A DNA stretch of 64,000 nucleotides from Candidatus Poribacteria bacterium (GCA_028819845.1 JAPPKS010000021.1:1-64000); one strand, 5' to 3'. Shown: positions 27,680 to 36,160, numbered from the stretch's first letter. The notes: generated by a model not told the origin, from the letters alone. Made by a program: numbers and translations.

Positions 27680-28660
27680 TTACTCAATTTTGAGAATAAT
27701 TTTGCCAAAGTTCTCATTGGCTTCCATGTATCGATGCGCGTCGCACGCTTGAGATAACTCCATGATTGTATCAATAACCGGTTTAATCCTGCCTTGCTTG
27801 AGCAGAGGAAGCCAGCGATTCACGAATCGCCTGGTAATCTGAATCTTCTCCTCAATCGGGAGAGAACGCATCACCGATCCAAAAATTTGTAGACGTTTTC
27901 TCAGGATATATCCGAGATTGGATTCGGCGGTGGTACCTCCCATCAGTCCTACTATAAGTAAGCGTCCGCGCGGCTTCAGGATGGATAGATTCCGTTCGAG
28001 ATAAGGCGCACCAATAAAATCTTGAATAACGTCTACGCCCTCCCCATTTGTCAATTGCAAAATCTCCTCGGCGAAATTGCATGCTTTATAGTTGATACCC
28101 TCTGTACAACCGAGCGCTCTACTTTTTCTTATTTTGTCCTCAGATCCGGCAGTGATAAATACACGGGCGCCAATATGATACGCCATTTGTGTTCCCGCCG
28201 TCCCGACACCGCTGCCGCCCGCATGAATAAGCACGGTTTCGTTTTGGCTTAACCTGCCCAATGTAAAAAGAGTTTCGTTAGCCGTAAAGAACACTTCTGG
28301 AATCGCCGCAGCTTGTTCAAAACTCCACCCGTCGGGAAGCGGAATTGCCAAACGGTAATCGATTACAGCTTTCTCGGCATATCCTCCCCCTCCAATTAAG
28401 CCGAACACCCGATCGCCGCGGCTAAAACCTGGGACTTCATTTCCAATGGCTTCGACAATTCCTGCAATCTCCAACCCGAGAATTTCAGATTCGCCCGACG
28501 GCGCATTGTATAACCCCCTACGTTGAAGCGTATCCAATCGATTAAGGGCGGTCGCTTTCACGTTGACCAACAACTGATTAGGACCAGGTATTGGCGCCGG
28601 AACTTCCGATAATCTCAAGACCTCCGGGCCGCCATCACCCGTTCTGATAATTGCCTTCAT
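27680..28660 (-). CDS. NADPH:quinone oxidoreductase (PIG3-type MDR)
   Basis: Soluble medium-chain dehydrogenase/reductase of 326 residues without the zinc-binding cysteines of alcohol dehydrogenases. The start MKAIIRTGDGGPEVLRLSEVP, GNEVPGFSRGDRVFGL and nucleotide-binding HAGGSGVGTAGTQMAY are typical of the quinone oxidoreductase/PIG3 branch. It reduces quinones or enones with NADPH. First gene of a likely qor-PBP1A-uvrB run (15 bases to the next start). Confidence 0.88.
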   Translation of the reverse strand: MKAIIRTGDGGPEVLRLSEVPAPIPGPNQLLVNVKATALNRLDTLQRRGLYNAPSGESEILGLEIAGIVEAIGNEVPGFSRGDRVFGLIGGGGYAEKAVIDYRLAIPLPDGWSFEQAAAIPEVFFTANETLFTLGRLSQNETVLIHAGGSGVGTAGTQMAYHIGARVFITAGSEDKIRKSRALGCTEGINYKACNFAEEILQLTNGEGVDVIQDFIGAPYLERNLSILKPRGRLLIVGLMGGTTAESNLGYILRKRLQIFGSVMRSLPIEEKIQITRRFVNRWLPLLKQGRIKPVIDTIMELSQACDAHRYMEANENFGKIILKIE

Positions 28661-28963
28661 CCGTTCCCGCGGTAAAACGTAGTGTTAGCTTCTCTCATCT
28701 CTGTGCCGTGATTATCAACGGGTTTGAGATACTACACATTCGCTGATTTTATCACATTTATCCACCGATTGCAACGTTTCCAAGCCGTTCAGCCGATACT
28801 GTTAAATCCGCTTGGGTTCGGATATCACTTGATTTTAAGCTACATTTGGATTATCATTTAGCGCCGAAACTCATGCTTAATTTCGAGACTCATCTTACCA
28901 TTCAGGGTACACACATCATCCCGCTCACAACGTGGATTTTAGGGTTTTAAGGACTGGAGGTTC
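28661..28963. other. divergent spacer with candidate plus-strand promoter
   Basis: Lies between the minus-strand oxidoreductase and the plus-strand gene at 28964. TTGATT (28829-28834), 17 bases, TATCAT (28852-28857) is a candidate sigma-70 promoter for the plus-strand pair; GGAGG sits 5 bases before the ATG at 28964. Nothing else recognised. Confidence 0.35.
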
Positions 28964-29749
28964 ATGGTGGGAAATTTAACCATTTTACCGGAAGATTTCG
29001 CAGATTATCTCAGCATTGAAAATGCTGAAGGACGTTTGAATGAGGCGTTGGAAGCCGCTGAAAAGATTACTAAAGCAGGTGTGAGGCTGTTGCCTAATCT
29101 CGATCACGCCGCAATTTTTACCGACCCGCCGCATCTGGTCGCCGGCCCTCTGAAACAGCTCGGTTACATTTCGGGATGGGACGCCCGCTGCTATCCTTCG
29201 CCAGTGGACGGTTATGACTATATCAATGTGTCCGCAAGATTGCGCCAGGATAGCGCTGCACGAACCAGAGGTTGGTTTGACTACGTTGCGGTTGTGCATC
29301 CAGTCGATGAATCCGGTCTAGATCACATGCTAAGTCAAGGCTACGGCAATCCGTTCATCCACCACCTGACTTGGGGCATTGTTCCTCCAGAGCGCACGAG
29401 CACAGACGAGTTTGAATATTCAAGCCAAGTGGTGCCTTTCATGGTTAAGACGCGGGCGGTCATCACTGAAGCAATCGGAGACGAACCGGGAACACTGATC
29501 ATCGCGTTACCCCAAGCGGCAGTCAATCACGCTGATTTTGCACACGCGCTGCCGGCGTGGGTTGAAGGATTAGAACCGCATCAGTATCAGGTCGAATCCA
29601 TGGAGGGTGGAGGGTTTCTGATTCAGTTCTTCGTGCTGACCGGCGGAAGAATCGAAGTTGCGCTGAGAATTGGAACACAACAGACATTTAACCCAAAGAG
29701 TGTCCACAAGATTTCTCAAGATGAGATTAGCGCGGTGCAGGAGGAATAA
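28964..29749 (+). CDS. protein of unknown function upstream of Xaa-Pro aminopeptidase
   Basis: Soluble protein of 261 residues; I do not recognise the family. It starts with an alpha-helical region (about 10-45, SIENAEGRLNEALEAAEKI). Then it shows alternating beta strands with conserved-looking aromatic and His residues: LDHAAIFTDPPH, RGWFDYVAVVHP and NPFIHHLTWGIVPP. The His-rich beta pattern recalls glyoxalase/VOC-like repeats, but this is a guess. A second half (about 150-250) again has GTLIIALPQAAVNHADFAHALP. A strong ribosome site precedes its ATG, and only 15 bases separate it from the aminopeptidase gene, so co-expression is likely. Confidence 0.7.
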   Translation: MVGNLTILPEDFADYLSIENAEGRLNEALEAAEKITKAGVRLLPNLDHAAIFTDPPHLVAGPLKQLGYISGWDARCYPSPVDGYDYINVSARLRQDSAARTRGWFDYVAVVHPVDESGLDHMLSQGYGNPFIHHLTWGIVPPERTSTDEFEYSSQVVPFMVKTRAVITEAIGDEPGTLIIALPQAAVNHADFAHALPAWVEGLEPHQYQVESMEGGGFLIQFFVLTGGRIEVALRIGTQQTFNPKSVHKISQDEISAVQEE

Positions 29750-29764
29750 AAGGAGAAACAACGA

Positions 29765-31066
29765 ATGCATGAAAATATACGTAAGGAATTCATGCGTAAA
29801 ATGAAGGGAGGGGTTGCAATTTTCCCGAGCGCATTGCCGGCTATTCGTACCCATGATGTCGAATATGAATACCGCCAAGACAGTAATTTTTACTATTTAA
29901 CGGGTTTTGAGGAACCGGGTTCAATCTGCGTCCTTGCACCAGGCCACCCCGAACACCAATTTGTTTTGTTCGTGAATCCTCATGATCCGGAACAGGAAGC
30001 ATGGACAGGAAAGCGTGTGGGAGTTGAGGGCGGGAAAACCGTCATTGGTGCCGATGAAGCCTATCCAATCACAGAATTTGACCAAAAAATCCACGAATAC
30101 CTTAAAGATGCGAATCAAATTTACTACCGTTTCGGATCCGATGAAGTCTTTAATCGAAAGATAGTCGAACTCTGCAAGCAGTACGGACGCCGTCGCGCAC
30201 TCCAAGGAACAGGACCTAATACCTTGATTGATCCGGGTGAGATTCTCGGCGAAATGCGCCTCATCAAAAGTGGAGAAGAACTCAAACGCATTCGGCGGGC
30301 TACGGAAATCACGGCGGATGCGCATATCATGGCGATGAAAACCCTACATCCCGGTCAGTACGAATATGAAATTCAGGCGATGATAGATTCGATCTTCCGT
30401 AGGAGCGAAGGAAGTCAGCCCGGGTTTCCTACAATCGTGGCAAGCGCCGCAAATGCGGCGACGCTGCACTATACGGCGAATAACCGCCAAATTCAGGACG
30501 GCGACTTGGTTTTGATAGATGCCGGGTGTGAGTACAAATATTATAGCGGCGATATTACGCGGACGTACCCGGCAAACGGCAGATTTACCGCAGTGCAGCG
30601 CGAGATTTACCAGCTCGTACTTGAATGTCAACTCGCCGCCATTGAGGCCATCCGTCCGGGTGTACCACTTGATGAACCCAATAAGAAGTCGGTAGCATTG
30701 ATGACCGAGGGTATGTTGAAGATTGGCTTGTTAGCCGGCGAGAAAGAAGAGTTGATTGCGGAAGAGAAACATAAGCAGTTTTGCAGGCACGGGGTTGGGC
30801 ATATGTTGGGGCTTGATGTTCACGATTTAACGAAAACGCGGGAAGGGGGCACACATAAGACGTTTCAACCGGGGATGGTATTTACTGTTGAACCGGGGTT
30901 CTATATCGCTGCCGACACCGAAAATGTCAATCCGAAATACTTAGGAATCGGTGTACGTATCGAGGATGATATCCTCGTCACCCCGTCCGGATGTGAAGTT
31001 CTGACTGCTAAAGTCCCGAAAACGATTGATGAAATTGAACGCTTGATGGGAGAATCGAGAAATTGA
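29765..31066 (+). CDS. pepP: Xaa-Pro aminopeptidase (M24B)
   Basis: Cytoplasmic dimetal peptidase of 433 residues that removes an N-terminal residue preceding proline. An AMP_N domain (about 1-140, with EYRQDSNFYYLTGFEEPG) precedes a pita-bread catalytic domain. The five metal ligands are visible: LIDAGCE and SGDITRTYP (Asp, Asp), HGVGHMLGLDVHD (His), VEPGFYI (Glu) and IRIEDD (Glu). AAAGGAGA lies before the ATG. Confidence 0.95.
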   Translation: MHENIRKEFMRKMKGGVAIFPSALPAIRTHDVEYEYRQDSNFYYLTGFEEPGSICVLAPGHPEHQFVLFVNPHDPEQEAWTGKRVGVEGGKTVIGADEAYPITEFDQKIHEYLKDANQIYYRFGSDEVFNRKIVELCKQYGRRRALQGTGPNTLIDPGEILGEMRLIKSGEELKRIRRATEITADAHIMAMKTLHPGQYEYEIQAMIDSIFRRSEGSQPGFPTIVASAANAATLHYTANNRQIQDGDLVLIDAGCEYKYYSGDITRTYPANGRFTAVQREIYQLVLECQLAAIEAIRPGVPLDEPNKKSVALMTEGMLKIGLLAGEKEELIAEEKHKQFCRHGVGHMLGLDVHDLTKTREGGTHKTFQPGMVFTVEPGFYIAADTENVNPKYLGIGVRIEDDILVTPSGCEVLTAKVPKTIDEIERLMGESRN

Positions 31067-31099
31067 CGACTGTCCCACAAAAGTCAATTTTCGGTAACA

Positions 31100-31309
31100 A
31101 TGCACGATAGTTTACCACGAACAATCGGATGTGTTAAATGCGGCAGCGATGGCGAGCGAGTCCGGTTCCGCGGCAACGGCTGATTATATGACTCCGGGCT
31201 ATATTTCTCGCCTCCCGGTATTCTGTACTCTTTGGGCGTGAACGGTATTAATTTTATTTTTATGCTGGCTGCGCTGTTCGGCAGCGAGGAGGCAATGCTC
31301 ATTTTCTAG
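31100..31309 (+). other. short frame with CxxC motif interrupted by TGA
   Basis: From an ATG at 31100, 27 codons read to CVKCG and RFRGNG, then TGA at 31181-31183, then 41 further open codons in the same frame to TAG at 31307. The second part is hydrophobic (GINFIFMLAALFG). It could be a broken small zinc-ribbon membrane protein, a chance frame, or, less likely, a recoded TGA. Very uncertain. Confidence 0.15.
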
Positions 31310-31643
31310 TTATACTTGACCCTACCTTTTTTTTCAATGCACTACCTTTGGCGCTTTTGAGCGTGCCGGATTGTGGTTTGTCACCACCTTTATCAGCTCT
31401 ACCGACAATTCCCACGACTAAAAGAAATGCGACAACCAACACAAATACTATTATGGCAAGAAAGGACTCAAGCACATTCAGAAACCCATTCAAGATTGCT
31501 TGACCTAATGACCCCGCATCTCGGTTTTCTATTATAGCGACAACCAGTACGACATTGATTAGAAAAAGCGCTAAATAACCACGCTTTTTAAAAATGAGTA
31601 CGGGCACCCGAACTATCTGTCGAACCATGTCATTCACTCTCAT
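31299..31643 (-). CDS. small two-helix membrane protein
   Basis: Protein of 114 residues with two hydrophobic segments (about 22-42 and 58-80) and a Lys-rich tail. No family recognised. Its ATG overlaps the stop of the J-domain gene (31640-31643), so it is translationally coupled and probably works with that protein. Confidence 0.6.
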   Translation of the reverse strand: MRVNDMVRQIVRVPVLIFKKRGYLALFLINVVLVVAIIENRDAGSLGQAILNGFLNVLESFLAIIVFVLVVAFLLVVGIVGRADKGGDKPQSGTLKSAKGSALKKKVGSSITRK

Positions 31644-32503
31644 ATAGATATTCCCCCGTACACGTTAACTATGTCCATCTTCAATATCCCCCGTCGGGAC
31701 ATGAACGGACATTCATTTAGTCTTCGCCTCAATCTTTTCTCATCACCCACGAATAAGCCGGCTATCACTATACCCGCGAAGATTAAAAAAAATACTCGCA
31801 TAAGAACACCGGCAATACTAGTCGCGTTGGAAGAGCCGTCAAAGAGGATAATCCCGATACTACATCCCGAAAAATACGAGAAGATTAAAAATGTAAGACC
31901 TATCGGTAGCGCTGATCGAAAAAATCCGAACACTGTGTCTACTACCCTCAAGATAAAGCCAGAGCTATTGTATTTTGATGTTTTCCATAACCACGGAACA
32001 CGACCGAGGGGGGCCAGTATGAATGCGCCGATCAGTATCACCCAATACATGTAATCACCCATAAAGTCGCCGATGGCTTCCATGGAGTCATATTGTTGTA
32101 CGATGAAGAGCATAACCATGTATGCGATGGCTCCGACGAACACGCAAACAGTCCAAACGTTTATCCAACCATCTACCTCCCCGTCTTGTGTCTCGTCTTC
32201 GTGTACACCTTCCTGCCGTACCTGTTCCTCATTGGCGCGCTGTTCGCTATGGTGTTGTTGTGTCTCACGCTGCCGCTCGCTTTCCTGCTGTACTTGTTGT
32301 TCGCGTTCCCATTGGGAACGATGTTCGGTCTCAACAATTATTTTGTACGCCGTCTCTACCATCTGAAACCGTTCGGCGGCATCGGGAGACGAATTTTTAT
32401 CGGGATGTGTGATTTTTACCATCCGACGCCATGCGCGTTTCGCCTGTTTAAGTGTGGCATTCGGCTTTAATCCTAAAATGCGAAGTGCTTCTTCACGGGT
32501 CAT
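31640..32503 (-). CDS. membrane-anchored J-domain protein
   Basis: Protein of 287 residues. An N-terminal J-domain (about 1-60) with the essential HPD in KITHPDKNSSPDA recruits and stimulates a DnaK-type ATPase in known family members. A Gln/Glu/Arg-rich linker (about 62-105) leads to four or five membrane helices (about 110-260). The Gly/Phe and zinc-finger domains of true DnaJ are absent, so this is a specialised co-chaperone. With the coupled two-helix protein it may tether DnaK activity at the membrane; that is inference. Confidence 0.8.
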   Translation of the reverse strand: MTREEALRILGLKPNATLKQAKRAWRRMVKITHPDKNSSPDAAERFQMVETAYKIIVETEHRSQWEREQQVQQESERQRETQQHHSEQRANEEQVRQEGVHEDETQDGEVDGWINVWTVCVFVGAIAYMVMLFIVQQYDSMEAIGDFMGDYMYWVILIGAFILAPLGRVPWLWKTSKYNSSGFILRVVDTVFGFFRSALPIGLTFLIFSYFSGCSIGIILFDGSSNATSIAGVLMRVFFLIFAGIVIAGLFVGDEKRLRRRLNECPFMSRRGILKMDIVNVYGGISI

Positions 32504-32930
32504 TGTTAAGTGTTAATGTTAAGAAGGTTATTGTCCGAAGTGGTCGGGGCCATCTTTTTCCCGAAGGAAACCAAATACAAAAAACCCAGAACTACCCGAT
32601 AACGTATATGAACTGAATTTACAGCCACCAACCCTACATGTCTCTGTCGTGAAAGCGCTTGATTCCAATAGTGTAAGGCAAGGCATTAATAAACGACTAT
32701 GTTCAACCTAACCAACATGTTAGTAAGTTTTGTGCAGAATCGAAACAGCGTGAATCCATTTGACAAAGCCAATTTGATGTGATATGCTTATTTTATTTGG
32801 TGAGATCGATAGAAAACAAACTTACTGATTTGCGATGAAGAGAAGACAAGATTCAGAAGGACGATTATCTCTTCGCCCAAACGGTCTGAAGAAAAATCAT
32901 CAATTCAGTTAACAAGGAGGATTATCATTC
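32504..32930 (+). promoter_or_regulatory. spacer with sigma-70 promoter of the ferredoxin cluster
   Basis: TTGACA (32760-32765), a 17-base spacer and TATGCT (32783-32788) form an excellent sigma-70 promoter about 140 bases before the first ferredoxin. The last 60 bases before the ATG, including AAGGAGG, recur before the second and third ferredoxins. The 32504-32750 part holds nothing recognised. Confidence 0.6.
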
Positions 32931-33188
32931 ATGACTTACGTCATCACTGAGCCGTGCATTGATGTCAAGGACACCGCCTGCGTGGACGTATGCCCTGTTG
33001 ACTGCATTCACCCTACATCTCAGGAAGAGGACTTTGAAAACGTCAAGCAGCTTTATATCGATCCCGAAGAGTGTATTGATTGCAATGTGTGTGAACCGGA
33101 ATGTCCCGTCGAAGCAATCTTCATGGACGAAGATGTCCCGGAAAAATGGGCACACTTCACGCAAATCAACGCGGATTATTTCCAGTAG
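32931..33188 (+). CDS. seven-iron ferredoxin, tandem copy 1
   Basis: Soluble electron carrier of 85 residues. Cysteines C9, C17, C21, C25, C48, C51, C54 and C58 follow the pattern of [3Fe-4S][4Fe-4S] ferredoxins: C9, C17 and C58 for the 3Fe cluster; C21, C48, C51 and C54 for the 4Fe cluster; C25 spare. It is acidic, as expected. AAGGAGG lies 11 bases before the ATG. It is the first of three nearly identical genes; this copy has [12 protein letters not shown] and EKWAHFTQ. Confidence 0.95.
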   Translation: MTYVITEPCIDVKDTACVDVCPVDCIHPTSQEEDFENVKQLYIDPEECIDCNVCEPECPVEAIFMDEDVPEKWAHFTQINADYFQ

Positions 33189-33326
33189 TGATAGCTGCTC
33201 GCAAAAATTCAGATGGGTACAGATTTACGCTCAAAAGTAGAGGTGGAGTTAGAAGCACAATTATCCTATCGCACTCACGGTCTGAAGAAAAATCATCAAT
33301 TCAGTTAACAAGGAGGATTATCATTT

Positions 33327-33584
33327 ATGACTTACGTCATCACCGAACCGTGCATTGATGTCAAGGACACCGCCTGCGTGGACGTATGCCCTGTTGACTG
33401 CATTCACCCTACATCTCAGGAAGAGGATTTCGAAAACGTCAAGCAGCTTTATATCGATCCCGAAGAGTGTATTGATTGCGCTGTATGTGAGCCGGAGTGT
33501 CCGGTCGAAGCAATCTTCATGGACGAAGATGTTCCGGAAGAATGGGAACACTTCACCAAAATCAATGCGGATTATTTCCAGTAG
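33327..33584 (+). CDS. seven-iron ferredoxin, tandem copy 2
   Basis: Near-identical to copy 1 with all eight cysteines kept. Differences: N52 to A (ECIDCAVC) and EEWEHFTK for EKWAHFTQ near the C-terminus. It has its own AAGGAGG ribosome site in the duplicated leader. No separate promoter is evident, so it is probably read from 32760-32788. Confidence 0.95.
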   Translation: MTYVITEPCIDVKDTACVDVCPVDCIHPTSQEEDFENVKQLYIDPEECIDCAVCEPECPVEAIFMDEDVPEEWEHFTKINADYFQ

Positions 33585-33723
33585 TGATAGCTGCTCACAA
33601 AATTTCAGACGGGTACAGATTTACGCTCAATAGTAGAGGTGGAGTTAGAAGCACGATTATCCTATCACACATACGGTCTGAAGAAATATCATCAACTCAG
33701 TTTGCAAGGAGGATTTACTATTT

Positions 33724-33981
33724 ATGACTTACGTCATTACCGAGCCGTGCATTGATGTCAAGGACACCGCTTGCGTGGACGTATGCCCGGTTGACTGCAT
33801 TCATCCTACATCACAGTCAGAGGACTTTGAAAACGCCAAGCAGCTTTTTATCGATCCTGAAGAATGTATTGATTGCGGTGTGTGTGAACCAGAATGTCCG
33901 GTCGAAGCAATCTTCATGGACGAAGATGTTCCGGAAGAATGGGAACACTTCACCAAAATCAACGCGGATTATTTCCAGTAG
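33724..33981 (+). CDS. seven-iron ferredoxin, tandem copy 3
   Basis: Third copy; eight cysteines kept. It is the most diverged: S for E after TSQ, NAKQLF for NVKQLY and ECIDCGVC. Position 52, between two 4Fe ligands, is N, A and G in the three copies, which could tune the cluster; this is inference. A DUF971 gene follows by 99 bases. Confidence 0.95.
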   Translation: MTYVITEPCIDVKDTACVDVCPVDCIHPTSQSEDFENAKQLFIDPEECIDCGVCEPECPVEAIFMDEDVPEEWEHFTKINADYFQ

Positions 33982-34080
33982 CAATAGTTGCTCACAAAAT
34001 TTCAGACGGGTAGTGATTTCAGCTTTGATGGTTACAAGACTGGGATAACACCCGTTTCTGAAGTTATTGTGGAGCAAGTC

Positions 34081-34416
34081 ATGATGGTGCATACCATGGT
34101 ATATAAGCCAACCCAGATAAAGCGTTTTTTAAACGGGATAGCCATTCAATGGAGCGACGGTCATCGCAGCGAACATTCCCATAAATTGCTGCGGCAAAAG
34201 TGCCCGTGCGCCCGCTGTAAAGCAGTCCGAGAGGATGAGAACCCGCTGCGGGTGTTGCCTTCCGAAGATTTTGTTGAGAATCTTAAAGTCGTTAATATTC
34301 AACCCGTTGGCAGGTATGCAATCCGCTTGACTTGGAACGACGGACACAAAACGGGCATTTATCCCTTTGAATTGCTGCGATCTCTTAACACAACCCCCGC
34401 CAATCCACCGTCATAA
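34081..34416 (+). CDS. DUF971 protein
   Basis: Protein of 111 residues from the chosen start. KPTQIKRFLNGIAIQWSDGH, HKLLRQKCPCARC and WNDGHKTGIYPFELLR are the hallmarks of the DUF971 / GBBH-like N-terminal domain, often linked to iron-sulfur cluster handling. The CPCARC motif is kept. An open frame extends to 33988, but GGAG lies 8 bases before the ATG at 34081 and the family begins there; the longer frame runs into the ferredoxin repeat. Its place after three ferredoxins supports a role in Fe-S metabolism. Confidence 0.85.
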   Translation: MMVHTMVYKPTQIKRFLNGIAIQWSDGHRSEHSHKLLRQKCPCARCKAVREDENPLRVLPSEDFVENLKVVNIQPVGRYAIRLTWNDGHKTGIYPFELLRSLNTTPANPPS

Positions 34417-34451
34417 TACAAATCCGCAGGTACCTAAAGCTACACGCCTGC

Positions 34452-35093
34452 TCACCCTTCTGTCACCCCTTCTTCAGAGAGCAACCGAACCACAAGATAA
34501 GCATTAGGTGTTTTCTCTTCCGCTCCAATCTTTTCGCTTAAATCTCGGCACGTGTCCCAGTAACGCGCGTAATCAATGGGTTTATAAAGTCGGCGTTGAC
34601 CGATAAATGTCTTGCGGCAACACGCCAATTCACGCCCATTGTCGATTGGATATCCCCACACCCGGCAAATCAATGGACGATGTTCGTAAACCGAACAGAC
34701 TCCCCCAATAAGCATCGGGCATTCCGCCTCCGGTTTCCCTTTCAACACTTCGACCGATTCCATGCCAGCGTCCCTCGTCATCCGTTCATGGGAAAATCCG
34801 ATTTGCTCAAGCTTTCGAACGGAGCGCTCGGCTTTTTTGCGGATATGCTCCTGTATCTCTGGAGGGTGTTTTTTCAGTCCTACCTTGAGGTCTTGTCCTT
34901 CTATTTCACTGATTAACATCGTCGCCGTGTTGCGGCAGCAATCATAACAGGTGGAGGGACACGGGAAGTTGCCCCGCGCTTTGTACAACCGCTGTGTCTC
35001 AAGATGCACCTCTCTCATCAGATGCCGATACTGTTCCACTACCGAGTTTGAGTTGGCGTCTTCGTTATCCTTCTGAATCTCTATCGGTTGCAT
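34452..35093 (-). CDS. YkgJ-type cysteine-cluster protein
   Basis: Protein of 213 residues with the cysteine pattern of the YkgJ / UPF0153 family (CPSTCYDCC, then CPMLIGGVCSVYEHRPLICRVWGYP, then CC). The family is thought to bind zinc or an Fe-S cluster; activity unknown. The helical middle (about 70-120) is longer than in the shortest members. It follows the cold-shock fusion gene by 24 bases on the same strand. Confidence 0.8.
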   Translation of the reverse strand: MQPIEIQKDNEDANSNSVVEQYRHLMREVHLETQRLYKARGNFPCPSTCYDCCRNTATMLISEIEGQDLKVGLKKHPPEIQEHIRKKAERSVRKLEQIGFSHERMTRDAGMESVEVLKGKPEAECPMLIGGVCSVYEHRPLICRVWGYPIDNGRELACCRKTFIGQRRLYKPIDYARYWDTCRDLSEKIGAEEKTPNAYLVVRLLSEEGVTEG

Positions 35094-35117
35094 AATCTCT
35101 AGATGTTCAGTGAAACT

Positions 35118-36092
35118 CTAATCCCTCGTTCTTTTTTCGGACGGAATTGCCTGAAACTTGCAGACGGCATGCCTGAAAACAACAACTTTAGAACCGTTTT
35201 CCAAAACTATCTTAATTTCGAATGGGCTGACCCAATCCACCAAACCCCGAAAAATCTCCCCCTCGCGCATAACTACTTCGATAGGGTATTCCTCCTTACG
35301 CGCAAGCTGAATTTCCCGTGTGTCGATTTGGCAGCACTCCTTCTGAGAGTTAATCGGCTTTAAATTTTGCGATTTAATCTCCTCATCGTAACGCATGAGC
35401 GCATGTATAGCATCCTCGTCTTCAGCTTTATAACAATATTTTACGTCCATCTTGGGAATTTCCAGGCCTTCTTCTTCTCCTTGCAGCGTAAAAGTGGATT
35501 GCGTGAAATCGCTAATCGTCATAGGGCACTGCTCGTGATTGTACAGCCCGAAAACCATGGATGTTTGCAGCCGGATTTGCTTTTGCATGTATAAGGTGCC
35601 GAACGTAACACGTTCAGTTTTATCGAAGCTAGGTTTAGACTGCGCACCGGACGCTGCTATTTCCTCAATCAGCTCATCTGCTGCATCGTCCGGACTGGAA
35701 GATGGCAGTTCAACGGATTGTTCAGATTTCCGGGCGCTAGACGATGCAACTGACGCCGGCCGAATCGGTTCTTGAAACGATACCGGATTATCTCCATCAG
35801 CAGTTTCGCTTTGTTCGCGTGAAGCGAATCTTGGGTAGTCACGAGGAATTATCGCCTTGCCTTGACGCAACCACTTTTGCTCAAGTTGTGTAAGCAGGAC
35901 CTCAACGTTTCGCGCCACTAGCCCCCGCTTGCCCTCGGTAATTTCGTATTTGACCCGTTGTCCTGCGCCAAGCTCGTCGTCCGCCCAGTTAATTGCAGAG
36001 ACGTGCAAAAAAACATCGGCTTCGCCGTTGTCTTGGGCGATAAATCCGAAGCCTTTGTCTTGGTTGTAATATTTAATGCGACCTGTTGGCAT
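35118..36092 (-). CDS. cold-shock domain fused to Sm/Hfq-like domain(s)
   Basis: RNA-binding protein of 324 residues. Residues 1-66 are a full cold-shock domain with RNP1 KGFGFI (13-18) and RNP2 VFLHVS (27-32). A disordered Ser/Glu-rich linker runs to about 160. Residues about 262-316 read like an Hfq/Sm fold: MREGEIFRGLVDWVSPFEI matches the Sm1 bend and VVVFRHAVCKF matches the Sm2 strand of Hfq (YKHAI). Residues about 172-224 (MVFGLYNHEQ..., FTLQGEEEG, MDVKYCYK) may be a second, weaker Sm-like unit. Cold-shock and Sm domains on one chain are not a standard bacterial architecture to my knowledge. The gene lies 68 bases after a long-chain acyl-CoA synthetase gene. Confidence 0.75.
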   Translation of the reverse strand: MPTGRIKYYNQDKGFGFIAQDNGEADVFLHVSAINWADDELGAGQRVKYEITEGKRGLVARNVEVLLTQLEQKWLRQGKAIIPRDYPRFASREQSETADGDNPVSFQEPIRPASVASSSARKSEQSVELPSSSPDDAADELIEEIAASGAQSKPSFDKTERVTFGTLYMQKQIRLQTSMVFGLYNHEQCPMTISDFTQSTFTLQGEEEGLEIPKMDVKYCYKAEDEDAIHALMRYDEEIKSQNLKPINSQKECCQIDTREIQLARKEEYPIEVVMREGEIFRGLVDWVSPFEIKIVLENGSKVVVFRHAVCKFQAIPSEKRTRD

Positions 36093-36160
36093 CGTCTCCT
36101 CTCATACTTAACATCCCTTCAGCAATCGCATAATATCATGCTTTGGCAAACGCCAAGGTT

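Larger units (their letters stand above)
32869..33981 (+). repeat. tandem triplication of a ~396-base ferredoxin unit
   Basis: Starts at 32931, 33327 and 33724 give periods of 396 and 397 bases. Both the coding part and the spacer (the segment from GATAGCTGCTC through ACGGTCTGAAG to AAGGAGGATT) are repeated with a few per cent divergence. The last spacer breaks off after GACGGGTA near 34012, where the DUF971 gene region begins. Confidence 0.9.

Noticed and set aside
33988-34416. Longer DUF971 protein starting at 33988
   Set aside because: The extra 31 codons come from the tail of the ferredoxin repeat and lack a ribosome site; a GGAG site serves the ATG at 34081.
36141-36158. Terminator after the acyl-CoA synthetase gene
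   Set aside because: CTTTGGC-AAAC-GCCAAGG can form a hairpin but no T-run follows on the minus strand, and the next gene is 68 bases on, so read-through is expected.
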